Program-made: the position numbers and the translations under genes
The notes under the pieces: generated by a model
The model's database searches: none
What the model was told of the DNA's origin: nothing
The model's input: only the letters and a program-made list of their open reading frames with translations
Part shown: in pieces, positions 27,818 to 39,062 of the stretch
Layout: the number at the start of each line of letters is the position of its first letter
How positions within the stretch are numbered: the first letter of the stretch is position 1
Assembly: GCF_002287505.1 (NCBI RefSeq)
Contig: NZ_CP019688.1
Location: 1,910,674-1,974,673, forward strand
Direction of reading: 5' to 3'
DNA: 64,000 nt
DNA from: Corynebacterium glaucum
GTDB taxonomy: Bacteria; Actinomycetota; Actinomycetes; Mycobacteriales; Mycobacteriaceae

Positions 27818-28365
27818 TTGTTCAAGTTCCCGTCGAAAGTAACGTTGCCGATGGTGAACTCCGCGTCCCACAGGCTGCCGGACGAGACATCGAAGGCGTA
27901 CTTCACGTTCACGGTCGCAAGGGGGCCGAGTGGGCGGTCGAGGCCGACGATGTCAATGCCCGCCTTTTCGCTGTCGATAGGCTTGGCGGTTTGCATGTTG
28001 CCGCCGCCAGAGTTGTAGCGCAGCTCAGTCCGCAGTGCATCCGCCGGCAGCGGTGCCTCTGACTTGTTGGTCACCGCGACCACAACAACCGTGCCGCCGC
28101 CCGGTGCATACGAGGTGCCCTGCCACTTGTAGCTCAACTCCATCGCGGGGTCATCGACGCTCTGGCCCTGGATCTCGGTGCTGGTCGCCGGGGCAACTTC
28201 CTGCACCTCGAAGTGCTGCTCGGGCCGGCCGATTGTGCTGGTGACTTCCACCTCGTTCTCTGGCTGGGTTCCCATGCCTTCCGAGTTGTCGTCATCGACC
28301 GCGCCGCCGCAAGCAGCCAGCGGAAGAACAAGCGCAAGCACTGCGAGGGTGTGGCGGTGAGACAT
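27814..28365 (-). CDS. DUF4352-type lipoprotein
   Basis: 183 aa. A lipoprotein signal peptide is clear: MSHRHTLAVLALVLPLAAC with the lipobox LAAC, then a Gly/Asp-rich spacer. The rest is an immunoglobulin-like, strand-rich domain resembling DUF4352, with VVVVAVTNKSEAPLPADALRTELR in the middle and the DSEKAGIDIVGLDRPLGPLATVNVKYAFDV end. Such proteins sit on the outer face of the membrane; role unknown. Its stop overlaps the idi start by 4 bp, so idi is probably translated after it. Domain name is by pattern, not by a search. Confidence 0.8.
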   Translation of the reverse strand: MSHRHTLAVLALVLPLAACGGAVDDDNSEGMGTQPENEVEVTSTIGRPEQHFEVQEVAPATSTEIQGQSVDDPAMELSYKWQGTSYAPGGGTVVVVAVTNKSEAPLPADALRTELRYNSGGGNMQTAKPIDSEKAGIDIVGLDRPLGPLATVNVKYAFDVSSGSLWDAEFTIGNVTFDGNLNN

Positions 28366-28451
28366 GGTGGTGGCGGCTCCTCAACGTTCGAGCAGGTTCG
28401 AGCAGATAGCAGTATTTCGCCATAGTACCGCCCGGGGTAGCGTGGGCCGAC

Positions 28452-30290
28452 ATGCAGTCTTTGATCCGTGTCTTGCGCAGCGCCTCGGCATTGTGGCCCT
28501 TCTACCTTGGCGTGGTCGCGGTTTCCACCGCGGTGGCGGGATTAAGCCTCATCTCGCCGTTTCTCATCCGCGAGGCCACCGACACGATTGTCGACGGCGG
28601 CAGCGCGCGCACCGTCGTCTGGCTCACGGCCGGCCTCTTCGCCGCCGAGGCCGGCGCATCGGTGTTGCGCAACGTCTCCGGCTACCTCGGCGACATCATG
28701 GTCGCACGCATCCGCCAGATCCTTTCCACCCGCTACTTTGCCAAACTGCTCGCGCTGCCCCAGCGCTACTTTGACAACCAGGTGACCGGCACCATCATCG
28801 CACGGTTGGATCGTTCAATTGCCAACGTCACGCAGTTCATCCAGTCCATGGCCAACTCGTTTTTGCCGATGCTGCTGCAGGTCACAGCGATTCTGGTAAT
28901 CACCGCGTACTACTACTGGCCGCTGACTGTGCTGCTCGCACTGCTGTTTCCGCTCTACACCTGGCTCACCGCGCTGACTTCGAAGCGCTGGCAGGGCTTC
29001 GAAGACGACAAAAACGCCCACATCGACCAGGCGAACGGTCGTTTCGCCGAAGTCGTCGGCCAGGTGAAGGTGACCAAGTCTTTCGTCGCAGAGGCACGCG
29101 AGCTTGACGCATTCGGCTCGCACTACAACGACACCGTCGGCATCACCCGTCCACAGTCGCGCTGGTGGCACTCGATGGACACGGCGCGCGGCCTGGTGAT
29201 GAACCTGATCTTCCTGGGCATCTACCTGATCCTGTTCCTGCGCACCCTCGACGGGCATTTCACCATCGGCGAGATGGTCATGCTCATCCAGATGGTGACA
29301 ATGGTGCGCCAACCGGTGACCATGATGAGCTGGATCGTCGATTCCGCCCAGCGCGCCATCGCCGGCTCCCGCTCCTACTTCAGGGTCATGGACGAGCCGG
29401 TCGAACCCACCGCCAACGCCCAGCTCGTAGCCGCCACCGAAACCGCCGGCAGCCCCCAGCTCACACTCGTGCAGCATGAGCCCCTGCCGGTGCGCGAGCC
29501 GGTCATCTCATTCGACCAGGTCAGCTTCGGGTATGAGGAGGAGGACTTTGTGCTTCACGACGTCTCCTTCACCGCCTCGGAGGGCCAGAAGATCGCCTTG
29601 GTTGGAGAGTCGGGAGGAGGCAAATCGACCATTGTGAACCTCCTGCTTGGCCTCTACCCCATCAACCGCGGCACGCTTTCCGTCTGCGGGCGTGACAGCG
29701 CCGAGTTGAGCGTCGAGGAACTGCGTGCCACCACCGGTGTGGTGTTCCAGGAGCCGGCCCTGTTCTCCGGTTCCGTGTTTGAGAACATCGCCTACGGTAA
29801 ACGGGACGCAACGCTGGATGAGGTGATCGATGTAGCCAAGCGCGCAAACGCCCACGGCTTCATCTCCGCGTTCCCAGACGGCTACGACACGGTGATCGGC
29901 GAGCGCGGGCTGCGCCTCTCCGGCGGACAGCGTCAGCGCGTCGCCGTCGCCCGCGCGATGCTCAAAGACGCCCCGGTCCTGATCCTGGACGAGGCGACCT
30001 CCGCACTGGACACCAAGGCAGAGCGCGCTGTCCAGGCGGGTCTGGATGAGTTGATGCGCAACCGCACGACCATCATGATCGCGCACCGCCTCTCCACCAT
30101 CGCCGATGTCGACACCATCATCACCCTGCGCGACGGCCGGGTGGACGAGATCGGTTCGCCAGCAGAACTGGCCACCTCCGGCGGCATTTATTCGGAGCTG
30201 TTGCGACTGACCGCCTCTTCGTCTGCGGCCGACCGGGAGCGACTGAAGGCCTTCGGCTTCCAGGGCGACCAGGAGGACGCGGCCGAGTAG
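28452..30290 (+). CDS. ABC exporter, fused transmembrane and ATPase domains
   Basis: 612 aa. The N-terminal half (about 1-320) has six hydrophobic segments typical of the ABC_membrane exporter fold. The C-terminal half holds Walker A GESGGGKST, Q-loop FQEPALF, signature LSGGQRQR, Walker B VLILDEATS and the H-loop IAHRLST. The order and length match multidrug/lipid-type half-transporters that act as homodimers, or pair with a second half-transporter; no partner is adjacent, so a homodimer is likely. Substrate is unknown. It diverges from the lipoprotein gene at 28365, with 86 bp between starts. Confidence 0.93.
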   Translation: MQSLIRVLRSASALWPFYLGVVAVSTAVAGLSLISPFLIREATDTIVDGGSARTVVWLTAGLFAAEAGASVLRNVSGYLGDIMVARIRQILSTRYFAKLLALPQRYFDNQVTGTIIARLDRSIANVTQFIQSMANSFLPMLLQVTAILVITAYYYWPLTVLLALLFPLYTWLTALTSKRWQGFEDDKNAHIDQANGRFAEVVGQVKVTKSFVAEARELDAFGSHYNDTVGITRPQSRWWHSMDTARGLVMNLIFLGIYLILFLRTLDGHFTIGEMVMLIQMVTMVRQPVTMMSWIVDSAQRAIAGSRSYFRVMDEPVEPTANAQLVAATETAGSPQLTLVQHEPLPVREPVISFDQVSFGYEEEDFVLHDVSFTASEGQKIALVGESGGGKSTIVNLLLGLYPINRGTLSVCGRDSAELSVEELRATTGVVFQEPALFSGSVFENIAYGKRDATLDEVIDVAKRANAHGFISAFPDGYDTVIGERGLRLSGGQRQRVAVARAMLKDAPVLILDEATSALDTKAERAVQAGLDELMRNRTTIMIAHRLSTIADVDTIITLRDGRVDEIGSPAELATSGGIYSELLRLTASSSAADRERLKAFGFQGDQEDAAE

Positions 30291-30311
30291 GTGGCCCAGT
30301 AAGAGGCCGCC

Positions 30312-31082
30312 TTACCGGAAGTTCCACTCCAACAAGCTGGCCGGCACGTTCGACTCGAGCAACGCGCGAGCAGCGAGATCTTGGCCGAGCGTCGTTTTCT
30401 GCCCGCTGGAGAGATCCATCAGCCCGGAAGCGATGAAGAAGTCCTCGTTCGGCGATGACCCGGTGAGCTTCGCGTTGTACTCCAGCGGCAGGCCAGCCAG
30501 CGTGCCGGCATGGGTCATGGTCTGCAGGTAGAGCTCGGAAGAGCGGATTTCAATCTTGCTCGCGGCAGCACTGAACTGTTCCCACGCCCACAGCAGGGCC
30601 AAATCTACCGCGAACGGGAGGTGGGCAAATGTGGCGCTGCTGAGGTACTTCGCCGCGAACTGATCGTACGCCCACGCGTAGCCTTCGTCGCCGCGCTCCA
30701 CGATGGCCTGGCCCATCTCCCTGGCCGCTTGCCCGGTGATCAGTCGACCTGCTGCACCGTCCCACTTGAGCATGCCGGAGTGCACCAGAACGGTGGCGTA
30801 ATTGCTGCGACGCACCTTGGTGTCGTCCGCGCTGAGGGCGAACCTCAGGATGGAGTCCAAGAATTGACGGACCTCGTCAATGGGCGGAGCGCCGTCCAAC
30901 TCGGGTTTGGTGGCGGCGAGTTCATCAGCCACCATGCGCACAAACAGCGGGGCATCGCTGCGCAGCAGTTCTACGACCGCGTCGTAACCGGTGAGCTCAC
31001 CGGCGTCGCGGCGCTCTGCAACCTCGCTGACCTGCTCCGGTGTGAGGTTCGGAAGCAAGATAACGTCCATCTGGACCCCCAT
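30312..31082 (-). CDS. Hypothetical protein, 256 aa
   Basis: I do not recognise a family. The sequence is soluble-looking, rich in Ala, Leu, Glu and Trp, with no signal peptide or membrane segment; the middle (HAGTLAGLPLEYNAKLTGS and MLKWDGAAGRLITGQAAREMG) is helical. The 3' end of the exporter gene lies 21 bp away in the opposite orientation. It diverges from the 31183 gene across a 100-bp AT-rich region holding an inverted repeat at 31127-31144. In-frame codon use (high GC at third positions) supports a real gene. Confidence 0.7.
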   Translation of the reverse strand: MGVQMDVILLPNLTPEQVSEVAERRDAGELTGYDAVVELLRSDAPLFVRMVADELAATKPELDGAPPIDEVRQFLDSILRFALSADDTKVRRSNYATVLVHSGMLKWDGAAGRLITGQAAREMGQAIVERGDEGYAWAYDQFAAKYLSSATFAHLPFAVDLALLWAWEQFSAAASKIEIRSSELYLQTMTHAGTLAGLPLEYNAKLTGSSPNEDFFIASGLMDLSSGQKTTLGQDLAARALLESNVPASLLEWNFR

Positions 31083-31126
31083 AATCTCGTCGGGCGCTTA
31101 AGGTGAGTGTATCGGAAGCATTTACC

Positions 31127-31144
31127 AACGCATTAATCTGCGTT
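31127..31144. promoter_or_regulatory. Inverted repeat in a divergent intergenic region
   Basis: AACGC (31127-31131) and GCGTT (31140-31144) with an AT-rich 8-bp centre, in the 100 bp between two divergent hypothetical genes. The surrounding sequence (ATTAATC, TTAACAAATCATTAAG) is strikingly AT-rich for this genome and probably holds the promoters of both. Confidence 0.45.
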
Positions 31145-31182
31145 AACAAATCATTAAGTTAGCGAACGCGGGGAGGAAGAAC

Positions 31183-32439
31183 GTGGACGGTGAGCCGATG
31201 TCGCTGAAAGGACTGCGGCAAGCGATGATCCGGGCAGCGGATAACCACTTCCACCGGCTGGGGAACTCGTACCGGTGGGTGTTTGAATCCGGCGAGCTGG
31301 TGTGGTGGTTCGAAATCGAGAAGGAAGCCCGGCGCCCGATGTATAACATCTGGAAGCTGGACCACTATGCCCACAAAGATTGGGTGCGGGAGGATTACTC
31401 AAACCTCAGCGCGTCCCCCGCGGTGCCACTTTCGTTCTTCCACGATTGGCAGGCGGCAGACTTCGAGGTGGACTACCACCCTGAGCGAGACAACCTGCAC
31501 GTTCTCCTGAATCGACTGCTCGACACGGGGCTTCCGGACCGCTGGCGCAGCACACAGGTGCGAGAACCCGCGGGTTATGACAATCTTGCGATTCGGGAGC
31601 GGGACATGGACCGATTCTTCGGCGCCCTTGCCTCTCACATGCACCGGCACCAGACCCTTGAAGACATCAAGCGCGCATACGAAGCTCATGGGATTGAAGC
31701 CACTCACGCGCTGGAGGAACATTGGGCCGACTTCGAACAACGGATGCGCGACTACACCCCAGCGCCGAAACCGTCCCCAGCGCCGCCCCTGCCGAAAGGC
31801 CGGGAGTTTGACACCCTGATCGTGCACAAACCGGACGATGCCGAGGAGGTTGCTCCTAAGGAGGTGGCGGAAGTCGTGGTCAACGCGAGCGTCGCTAAGC
31901 AAAAGCCCTCAGCTGAGCTGGAAGAGCTTTTGGCTGAGCTTAATTCCGAGTGGCCGCACCCGAGGCACAAGCCGAAGTTGACCGGGGACCGGTGTCTGAC
32001 GTTTCGGGTACCCAAGAAGTCAAAGGCGAGCTTCGCGGCGTCGTTGATCCCGCTGCTGGTGGGTGAGGGTTTGCTCGCAGCGTACGAGAAGTCGGGAGAC
32101 GTGTGGGCTTTTGGCGACGAATCGGTGGATCTGACGATGACCACGCGTAAGCATCACATGCCGTGGGTGACCCGGCGCGGCATCGGCGCGTGGATTGCGG
32201 CGACGAGTGAGGGCGAGGATTTCCTCATCGTTGAGGACCCGTACATGGACCAGGACTACACGCAGACAAAGGTCGAAGACGGCAAACACCGCGTGGAGGT
32301 GCGCGAAGGGTCCTTCGAAGACCACTGGGTGACGTTCTGTGACACGGTGGATGAGGCAGCAGCAGTGATGCAATGCTGGATGGACACCCGCGAGCGTTCG
32401 ACCGACCACACCTGGGAGAAGATGGAGTTCACATGCTAG
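31183..32439 (+). CDS. Hypothetical protein, 418 aa, two-part architecture
   Basis: I do not recognise this protein. The first ~165 residues are rich in Trp, His and Tyr (YRWVFESGELVWWFEIEKEAR, MYNIWKLDHYAHKDWVREDY). A Pro-rich hinge around residues 187-205 (PAPKPSPAPPLPKG) separates a C-terminal part of ~210 residues with YEKSGDVWAFGDESVDLTMTTRKH and an aromatic, acidic end. No signal peptide or membrane helix. The GTG start has GGAGG 7 nt upstream. Its stop overlaps the next gene by 7 bp, so the two are translated together. The paired organisation suggests a two-component unit of unknown role. Confidence 0.75.
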   Translation: MDGEPMSLKGLRQAMIRAADNHFHRLGNSYRWVFESGELVWWFEIEKEARRPMYNIWKLDHYAHKDWVREDYSNLSASPAVPLSFFHDWQAADFEVDYHPERDNLHVLLNRLLDTGLPDRWRSTQVREPAGYDNLAIRERDMDRFFGALASHMHRHQTLEDIKRAYEAHGIEATHALEEHWADFEQRMRDYTPAPKPSPAPPLPKGREFDTLIVHKPDDAEEVAPKEVAEVVVNASVAKQKPSAELEELLAELNSEWPHPRHKPKLTGDRCLTFRVPKKSKASFAASLIPLLVGEGLLAAYEKSGDVWAFGDESVDLTMTTRKHHMPWVTRRGIGAWIAATSEGEDFLIVEDPYMDQDYTQTKVEDGKHRVEVREGSFEDHWVTFCDTVDEAAAVMQCWMDTRERSTDHTWEKMEFTC

Positions 32440-33641
32440 AAGACAGCGGCTACAGCCGTGAGTACCTGAACAAACAGCTCGCGTTCGCGCCTGAATGGCT
32501 GCCCGCGGATTACGTCGATGCCCTCGCCGCGGGCGACCACGTCGTGGCCCACATCGAGCTCGCCCCACCCGAGCCGTACTTGACGGACGGGAACGACTTG
32601 GAGAACATGCACCATGAGTTCGTGGCCACGTTCCCGCGTTTCGCGCCCGACTACTTCCCCATTGCCACCGACAACGGCGACTATGTGCTGCTGCACCGCC
32701 GCGCTGATGGCGGCATCGTCTGCGGCGAGGCCGATGTGTTCCAGGAGGAGTGGTTCTACGGCCCCTACCCTTCCTTCAGCGAGTGGGTCCAGGCCCGCAC
32801 CGGCCCCGACAGCGAGGACGGGTACACATCCTCGCCGCTCGAGGCATCTGTGCCAGAAAAGACGTACACCCAGCGCCACCAGGGCGCGGTGAAGGAGCTG
32901 GACATCCGTGGCGAGACGTTCGAAGGCCTCGACATCCACGCGCTGAATGTGGGCGACTCCGCCTTCCATGGAATCACCGTGCGCGACAGCCGCGCGTATT
33001 ACCTGCGGCTGGAGCGCTGCCGGCTCAGCGAGATTGCGTGGGAAGACTGCGAGGCGTCCCACGTGTCGCTCTTGGACAGCACGCTCGAGTACATCGGCCA
33101 GCCGATTGAGACGGGTTGGATTGAAACTATCGACGGGTGCACCTTGGAAGGCGTCACGCTCACCGGCTCCGCGGCACCCGGCACGATGAAGCTGGTGAAC
33201 ACGACAGTGCGCGGCGCACTGTTCAACCTCTCTGTCAGCGCCGATTACAGGTTCACCCAGCTCGCAGGCTGCGATTTCTCCGAGGCCACGCTGCACAAGG
33301 TGTCCTTCCCCGGCGTCGATGCTTGCCGCGTGAAGTGGCCCAAGGACAAGCAGCAGTTCGTGCTGGAGGATTGGCCGGCAATCGCAGGCAAGCTTTACGA
33401 CGCCGCGCGGCAACTGATCAGCGCCTCCGACAAGGAATCACCGGAATACTTGGCCGCAGTCAAGGTGCATAGCGCCATTGCAGCCGACAATTCCTCCCAC
33501 GCCCAAGAGCACGGCTGCTCCTCCATCAACGGCGAATGCTGCCCGGAGCGCGGAGCCCGCTACGCATCCGAGCTTGACCCGGCGGGGCAGGATCCGACGC
33601 TGATGGAAACCATCAACCAGCTCTACGCGCCATATCTGTAG
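32433..33641 (+). CDS. Hypothetical protein with SUKH/SMI1-KNR4-like part and repetitive strand-rich part, 402 aa
   Basis: The start ATG at 32433 overlaps the stop of the upstream gene, showing coupling. Residues about 40-125 ([29 protein letters not shown], then [12 protein letters not shown]) resemble the SMI1/KNR4 (SUKH) fold, a family known from immunity proteins to polymorphic toxins; this is a pattern judgement. Residues ~155-300 have regularly spaced short strands ([43 protein letters not shown]) like a right-handed beta-helix of the pentapeptide type. The C-terminus holds several Cys ([13 protein letters not shown]). No toxin gene is next to it. Function unknown. Confidence 0.65.
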   Translation: MLEDSGYSREYLNKQLAFAPEWLPADYVDALAAGDHVVAHIELAPPEPYLTDGNDLENMHHEFVATFPRFAPDYFPIATDNGDYVLLHRRADGGIVCGEADVFQEEWFYGPYPSFSEWVQARTGPDSEDGYTSSPLEASVPEKTYTQRHQGAVKELDIRGETFEGLDIHALNVGDSAFHGITVRDSRAYYLRLERCRLSEIAWEDCEASHVSLLDSTLEYIGQPIETGWIETIDGCTLEGVTLTGSAAPGTMKLVNTTVRGALFNLSVSADYRFTQLAGCDFSEATLHKVSFPGVDACRVKWPKDKQQFVLEDWPAIAGKLYDAARQLISASDKESPEYLAAVKVHSAIAADNSSHAQEHGCSSINGECCPERGARYASELDPAGQDPTLMETINQLYAPYL

Positions 33642-33657
33642 GCGTACCCTCGGGGCC

Positions 33658-34791
33658 ATGCAGTTTTCAAACCTTGACACCCTGCGCACCCGCGGCACCC
33701 GTAAGTGGACCCAGTTCGACGACGACGTCATCCCCATGTTCGTCGCCGAGAGCGACTTCCCCACGGCTCCAGCCATCAAGCAGGCAATTATCGACGCCTG
33801 CGAGCGCGAGATGTTCGGCTACACCCCCGCCCCGCACGCGCACCACCTGGGCAAGGCGGTGGCAGATTTCTACGACTGGCGCTACGGCTGGCGCCCGGAC
33901 GCAGCGAAGATCTTCCCCGTAGCGGACGTCGTGCGCGGCGTGCTGCTGGCAATTCAGTACTTCACCGAAGGCGACGTGATCGTGCCGGTGCCTGCGTACT
34001 TTCCGTTCCTGCCGATCGCGGAGGCCGCCGGCCGCAACCGCATCGACATCAGTTCAAGCAAGGGCGCCAACGGCGGTCTAGACATGGCCGAGGTCGAGGA
34101 GGCGTTCAAGAACGGCGCGGGCAGCATCATCGTGACTAACCCGTTCAACCCGGGCGGCTGGATGTTCGCATCGGAAGAGCTCGACCAAATCTGCGACATC
34201 GCTCGCCGGTACAAGGGCCGGGTGCTTGTCGACGAAATCCACGCACCGCTTACCTACGGCAAACGACACGTCTGCGCGGCGGCGAACAACCCGGATGTTT
34301 GCATCACGGTCACGGCGACCTCGAAAGCGTGGAATGTCGCGGGGCTGAAGTGCGCGCAGATGATCTTCACTAACGACGCGGACGTGAAGACCTGGAACGC
34401 GATCAACCCGGTGGCCAAGGATGGCGTTGGCACACTGGGCATCATCGCCGCGGAAGCCGCGTACGAGTCCGGCCGCGACCACCTCGATTGGCAGGTGGAG
34501 CAGCTCAAGACCAACCGCGATTGGCTCGTGGAAAACCTCTCCACGCTGATTCCGGGGATCCGCTTTGAAATCCCGGATGCCACCTACCTCATGTTCTTGG
34601 ACTTCAAGGACACGAAACTGGGCGTCGATAAGCCTGCTGCTTACCTGCTGAAACATGCTCGGGTGGCGCTGAGCGAGGGGGTTGATTTCGGGCCTGGCGG
34701 CGAGCACCGTGCGCGGCTGAACTTTGCCACCTCGCCGGAGATCCTCAAGGAGGCCACGGAGCGCATCGCCCGCGCGATCGAAGTACTCTAA
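33658..34791 (+). CDS. aecD: PLP-dependent cystathionine beta-lyase / C-S lyase (AecD/MalY-type)
   Basis: Cleaves C-S bonds of cystathionine-like substrates, yielding homocysteine, pyruvate and ammonia. 377 aa, class I/II aminotransferase fold. Visible: [17 protein letters not shown], the substrate-binding loop TNPFNPGGW, the [11 protein letters not shown]sp that binds PLP, and the catalytic Lys in [16 protein letters not shown]. In C. glutamicum aecD directly precedes brnQ; here treS and a maltokinase-like gene stand between. It carries two CGTCGAYAAGC copies: 34224-34234 on the opposite strand and 34623-34633 on the coding strand. Confidence 0.9.
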   Translation: MQFSNLDTLRTRGTRKWTQFDDDVIPMFVAESDFPTAPAIKQAIIDACEREMFGYTPAPHAHHLGKAVADFYDWRYGWRPDAAKIFPVADVVRGVLLAIQYFTEGDVIVPVPAYFPFLPIAEAAGRNRIDISSSKGANGGLDMAEVEEAFKNGAGSIIVTNPFNPGGWMFASEELDQICDIARRYKGRVLVDEIHAPLTYGKRHVCAAANNPDVCITVTATSKAWNVAGLKCAQMIFTNDADVKTWNAINPVAKDGVGTLGIIAAEAAYESGRDHLDWQVEQLKTNRDWLVENLSTLIPGIRFEIPDATYLMFLDFKDTKLGVDKPAAYLLKHARVALSEGVDFGPGGEHRARLNFATSPEILKEATERIARAIEVL

Positions 34792-34797
34792 ACACCC

Positions 34798-36501
<1,704 letters not shown>

Positions 36502-36509
36502 GAGCTTTC

Positions 36510-37565
36510 ATGATCGACATCACCGCCGAGCGCTTCTACGGGGCTAAGTCGGAAAAGGTCACGCACCAAGACGTGCTCCGGCGGCAGCCCCTGGGCCAGT
36601 ATCAGTGGCTCTTGATGCAGCTCAACGATGACCTTTACCAGGTACTTTCCAACGGCGAGCGCGACGTTCTGGCCACCGATGCCGGCGCGAGCGCCTACGT
36701 CGAGCACATGGAAGCACTCGGGGAGGTGCATGGCGAGCTGTCCAAAGCCCCAGCCGCCCCGCTCGGCGCCGAGCAGTCAAACACCTCGCTCATCGTCGGC
36801 GACACCATCGTCAAGGTGTTCCGCAAGCTTGAAGACGGCCTGAATCCCGACGTCGAAATTCTGAGCCAAATTTCCAACCCGCACGTCGCTCGAGTCACCG
36901 GCTACATCACGCTTGCCGGACGCACCCTCGCGATGCAGCAGGAAAAGATCGACGGCACCGACGGCTTCGAGCTGGCTACCCAGGGTTTCGACCCGCAGGC
37001 CGCGCACGACCTCGGAGCCGCAATCCGCAGCGTCCACGTCTCGCTCGCGGACACGTTCGGCACCACCACCGCCGACGCACAGCACCTCCGCGACACCCTT
37101 CACGCTAACCTCGACAGTTACCTGCGGCGCGCGCCAATCCTCCGGGAGTTCGAGGAGAGCATTCGCAAGCTTTACGACGCCACCTTGGACTCCGCCACGG
37201 TGAGCATCCAACGCGTCCACGGCGATCTGCACCTTGGCCAAACGCTGAAATCCGGCGAGCACTGGTACCTCATCGACTTCGAGGGCGAGCCGGCGCGCCC
37301 GCTCGCGGAGCGCCAGCGGCCGGACCACGTCATGCGCGATGTTGCAGGCATGATCCGCTCCTTCGGTTACGCGCGAGCGGTTGGGGATCTCGATGCTGAG
37401 TGGGAGCGTCAGTGCGTCGATAAGCTGAAGCTTGGGTACGGACAAACCGACCGTGTGCTGGATGCCTACATTGCGGACAAGGCGGCGTACGAGGTCGTAT
37501 ACGAGGCGAACAACCGCCCTGACTGGGTGGATATCCCCCTCGACGCCTTGCGTTCCATTCTGTGA
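36510..37565 (+). CDS. Maltokinase-like protein (Mak/Pep2-type), short form
   Basis: 351 aa with an aminoglycoside-phosphotransferase/kinase-like C-terminal half: RVHGDLHLGQTL carries the catalytic Asp, YLIDFEGEPARPL the metal site. The N-terminal ~75 residues are small and strand-rich. Known mycobacterial Mak proteins are about 450 aa, so this one is about 100 residues short, mainly before the kinase core. Directly after treS (9 bp, with AGGAG before the ATG), it would phosphorylate maltose made by TreS. The kinase name rests on this pairing. One CGTCGATAAGC copy lies at 37415-37425 (CVDKLKL). Confidence 0.82.
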   Translation: MIDITAERFYGAKSEKVTHQDVLRRQPLGQYQWLLMQLNDDLYQVLSNGERDVLATDAGASAYVEHMEALGEVHGELSKAPAAPLGAEQSNTSLIVGDTIVKVFRKLEDGLNPDVEILSQISNPHVARVTGYITLAGRTLAMQQEKIDGTDGFELATQGFDPQAAHDLGAAIRSVHVSLADTFGTTTADAQHLRDTLHANLDSYLRRAPILREFEESIRKLYDATLDSATVSIQRVHGDLHLGQTLKSGEHWYLIDFEGEPARPLAERQRPDHVMRDVAGMIRSFGYARAVGDLDAEWERQCVDKLKLGYGQTDRVLDAYIADKAAYEVVYEANNRPDWVDIPLDALRSIL

Positions 37566-37585
37566 AAGGCGTTTCCCAAAATTGC

Positions 37586-37625
37586 CCTGGGGTTGTACTG
37601 TGAGTCCAACTCATCCAAACCCAGG
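37586..37625 (+). promoter_or_regulatory. Hairpin in the brnQ leader
   Basis: CCTGGGGTT (37586-37594) can pair with AACCCAGG (37618-37625) with one bulged G. It ends 19 nt before the brnQ ATG, and GGAGG lies between. It could influence translation; no leader peptide for branched-chain amino acids is evident. Confidence 0.35.
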
Positions 37626-37644
37626 TACTTTCACGGAGGCTTCA

Positions 37645-39027
37645 ATGTCCACCGCCGCAAGCAAGCCGAAACCCAGCTCCGGCTCGACGATTCTGATCAC
37701 CTCGCTGGCGCTGTTTTCCATGTTCTTCGGCGCAGGCAACCTCATCTTCCCACCGATGCTGGCAGTGCAGGCCGGCGATAACTTTTGGCCCGCCATTCTT
37801 GGCTTCCTTGGCACCGGCGCGCTGCTGCCTGTGCTTGCCGTGGTGGCGATTGCACTCTCCGGTGCAAACGTGCGCGACCTTGCACAGCGGGCCGGCACGA
37901 TCTTCGGCGTGCTCTTCCCGATCCTGGCGTACCTGTCCATCGGCGCGTTCTACGCCCTGCCGCGCACCGGCGCAGTGTCCATGGAGACCGCGGTCACCCC
38001 GCTGTTCGGTGTCTCCGGTACGCTGCCGACGGCGATTTTCAGCATCGTCTTCTTCGGCATTGCACTCGCACTGAGCTGGAACCCGACTCGAATCATGGAC
38101 ACCATGGGCAAGTTTCTGGTGCCAGCGCTTGTGGTGCTGCTGATAGTTATGATCGCGGTTTCGATCACACGCTGGGATGCGGAACCGGTCACCCCTGCTG
38201 AGGCTTACGGCGAAGGCCCGTTCACCACTGGCCTGCTCGAAGGCTACCTGACCATGGACTCGATCGCCGCACTCGCGTTCGCCATCGTCGTGATTTCCAC
38301 CCTGCGCAACAAGGGCTACGAGGGCCGCGAGCTGGTCAACAGCACGGTCATCGCCGGCGGCGGTGCAGGCATCATGCTCGCGCTGATCTACCTGGGCCTG
38401 GGCGGCATCGGGCGCGTTATGCCGGGCGGCGACCAGTTTGAAACCGGTGCAGCCCTGCTGGCAGACGCCTCCAACGCCACCATGGGCACCGCCGGCCAGA
38501 TAGTATTCTCCCTGGTCGTGCTCCTCGCTTGCCTGACCACCGCCGTGGGCCTGATTACCGCGACCGCCAAGTACTTCTCGGAGCAGTTCGCGGGTTCGTA
38601 CAAGACGTGGGCGATCATCTTCACTGTCTGGTCGATGATCTTCGCGACCCAGGGCCTGAGCTTCATCATGACTATCGCTGCGCCGGTGATCGGCTTCCTC
38701 TACCCGCCGGCCATCGCGCTGATCCTGGTCACCCTGATCGAGCCGCTGTTCCGCTCCCGCACCCGCTTCACCTGGGCGCTGATTCTGCCGGTGTGGACCG
38801 CCGTGATCTTCTCGCTGATCGAGACCTTCGTCGGCCTGGGATGGGGTGCCACCGCGCTCGAGCCGATTGTCTCCTGGGCGCCGCTGTTCGCAGCTGGCCT
38901 GGGCTGGGTCGTGCCGGTGGCAGTCGCGTTCATCACCGGCCTTGTCATCGACTTCATGAACCCGAAGCCAGCGATGGAGATCGGCACCAACCAGACGGTT
39001 GAAGGCGAAGTCGTCACCGCTGGCTAG
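37645..39027 (+). CDS. brnQ: Branched-chain amino acid uptake carrier BrnQ
   Basis: Sodium-coupled uptake of leucine, isoleucine and valine. 460 aa with about 12 hydrophobic segments; LIVCS family signature FSMFFGAGNLIFPPMLAVQAG opens the protein. The ATG at 37645 has GGAGG 6 nt upstream; the longer upstream open frame would overlap the maltokinase-like gene. In C. glutamicum brnQ follows aecD. Here it lies downstream of treS and mak, 79 bp after the latter, with a possible leader hairpin, so it may have its own promoter. Confidence 0.95.
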   Translation: MSTAASKPKPSSGSTILITSLALFSMFFGAGNLIFPPMLAVQAGDNFWPAILGFLGTGALLPVLAVVAIALSGANVRDLAQRAGTIFGVLFPILAYLSIGAFYALPRTGAVSMETAVTPLFGVSGTLPTAIFSIVFFGIALALSWNPTRIMDTMGKFLVPALVVLLIVMIAVSITRWDAEPVTPAEAYGEGPFTTGLLEGYLTMDSIAALAFAIVVISTLRNKGYEGRELVNSTVIAGGGAGIMLALIYLGLGGIGRVMPGGDQFETGAALLADASNATMGTAGQIVFSLVVLLACLTTAVGLITATAKYFSEQFAGSYKTWAIIFTVWSMIFATQGLSFIMTIAAPVIGFLYPPAIALILVTLIEPLFRSRTRFTWALILPVWTAVIFSLIETFVGLGWGATALEPIVSWAPLFAAGLGWVVPVAVAFITGLVIDFMNPKPAMEIGTNQTVEGEVVTAG

Positions 39028-39062
39028 TGGGAACTACGCACCCACGAGCGTAGCGTGGGGGC

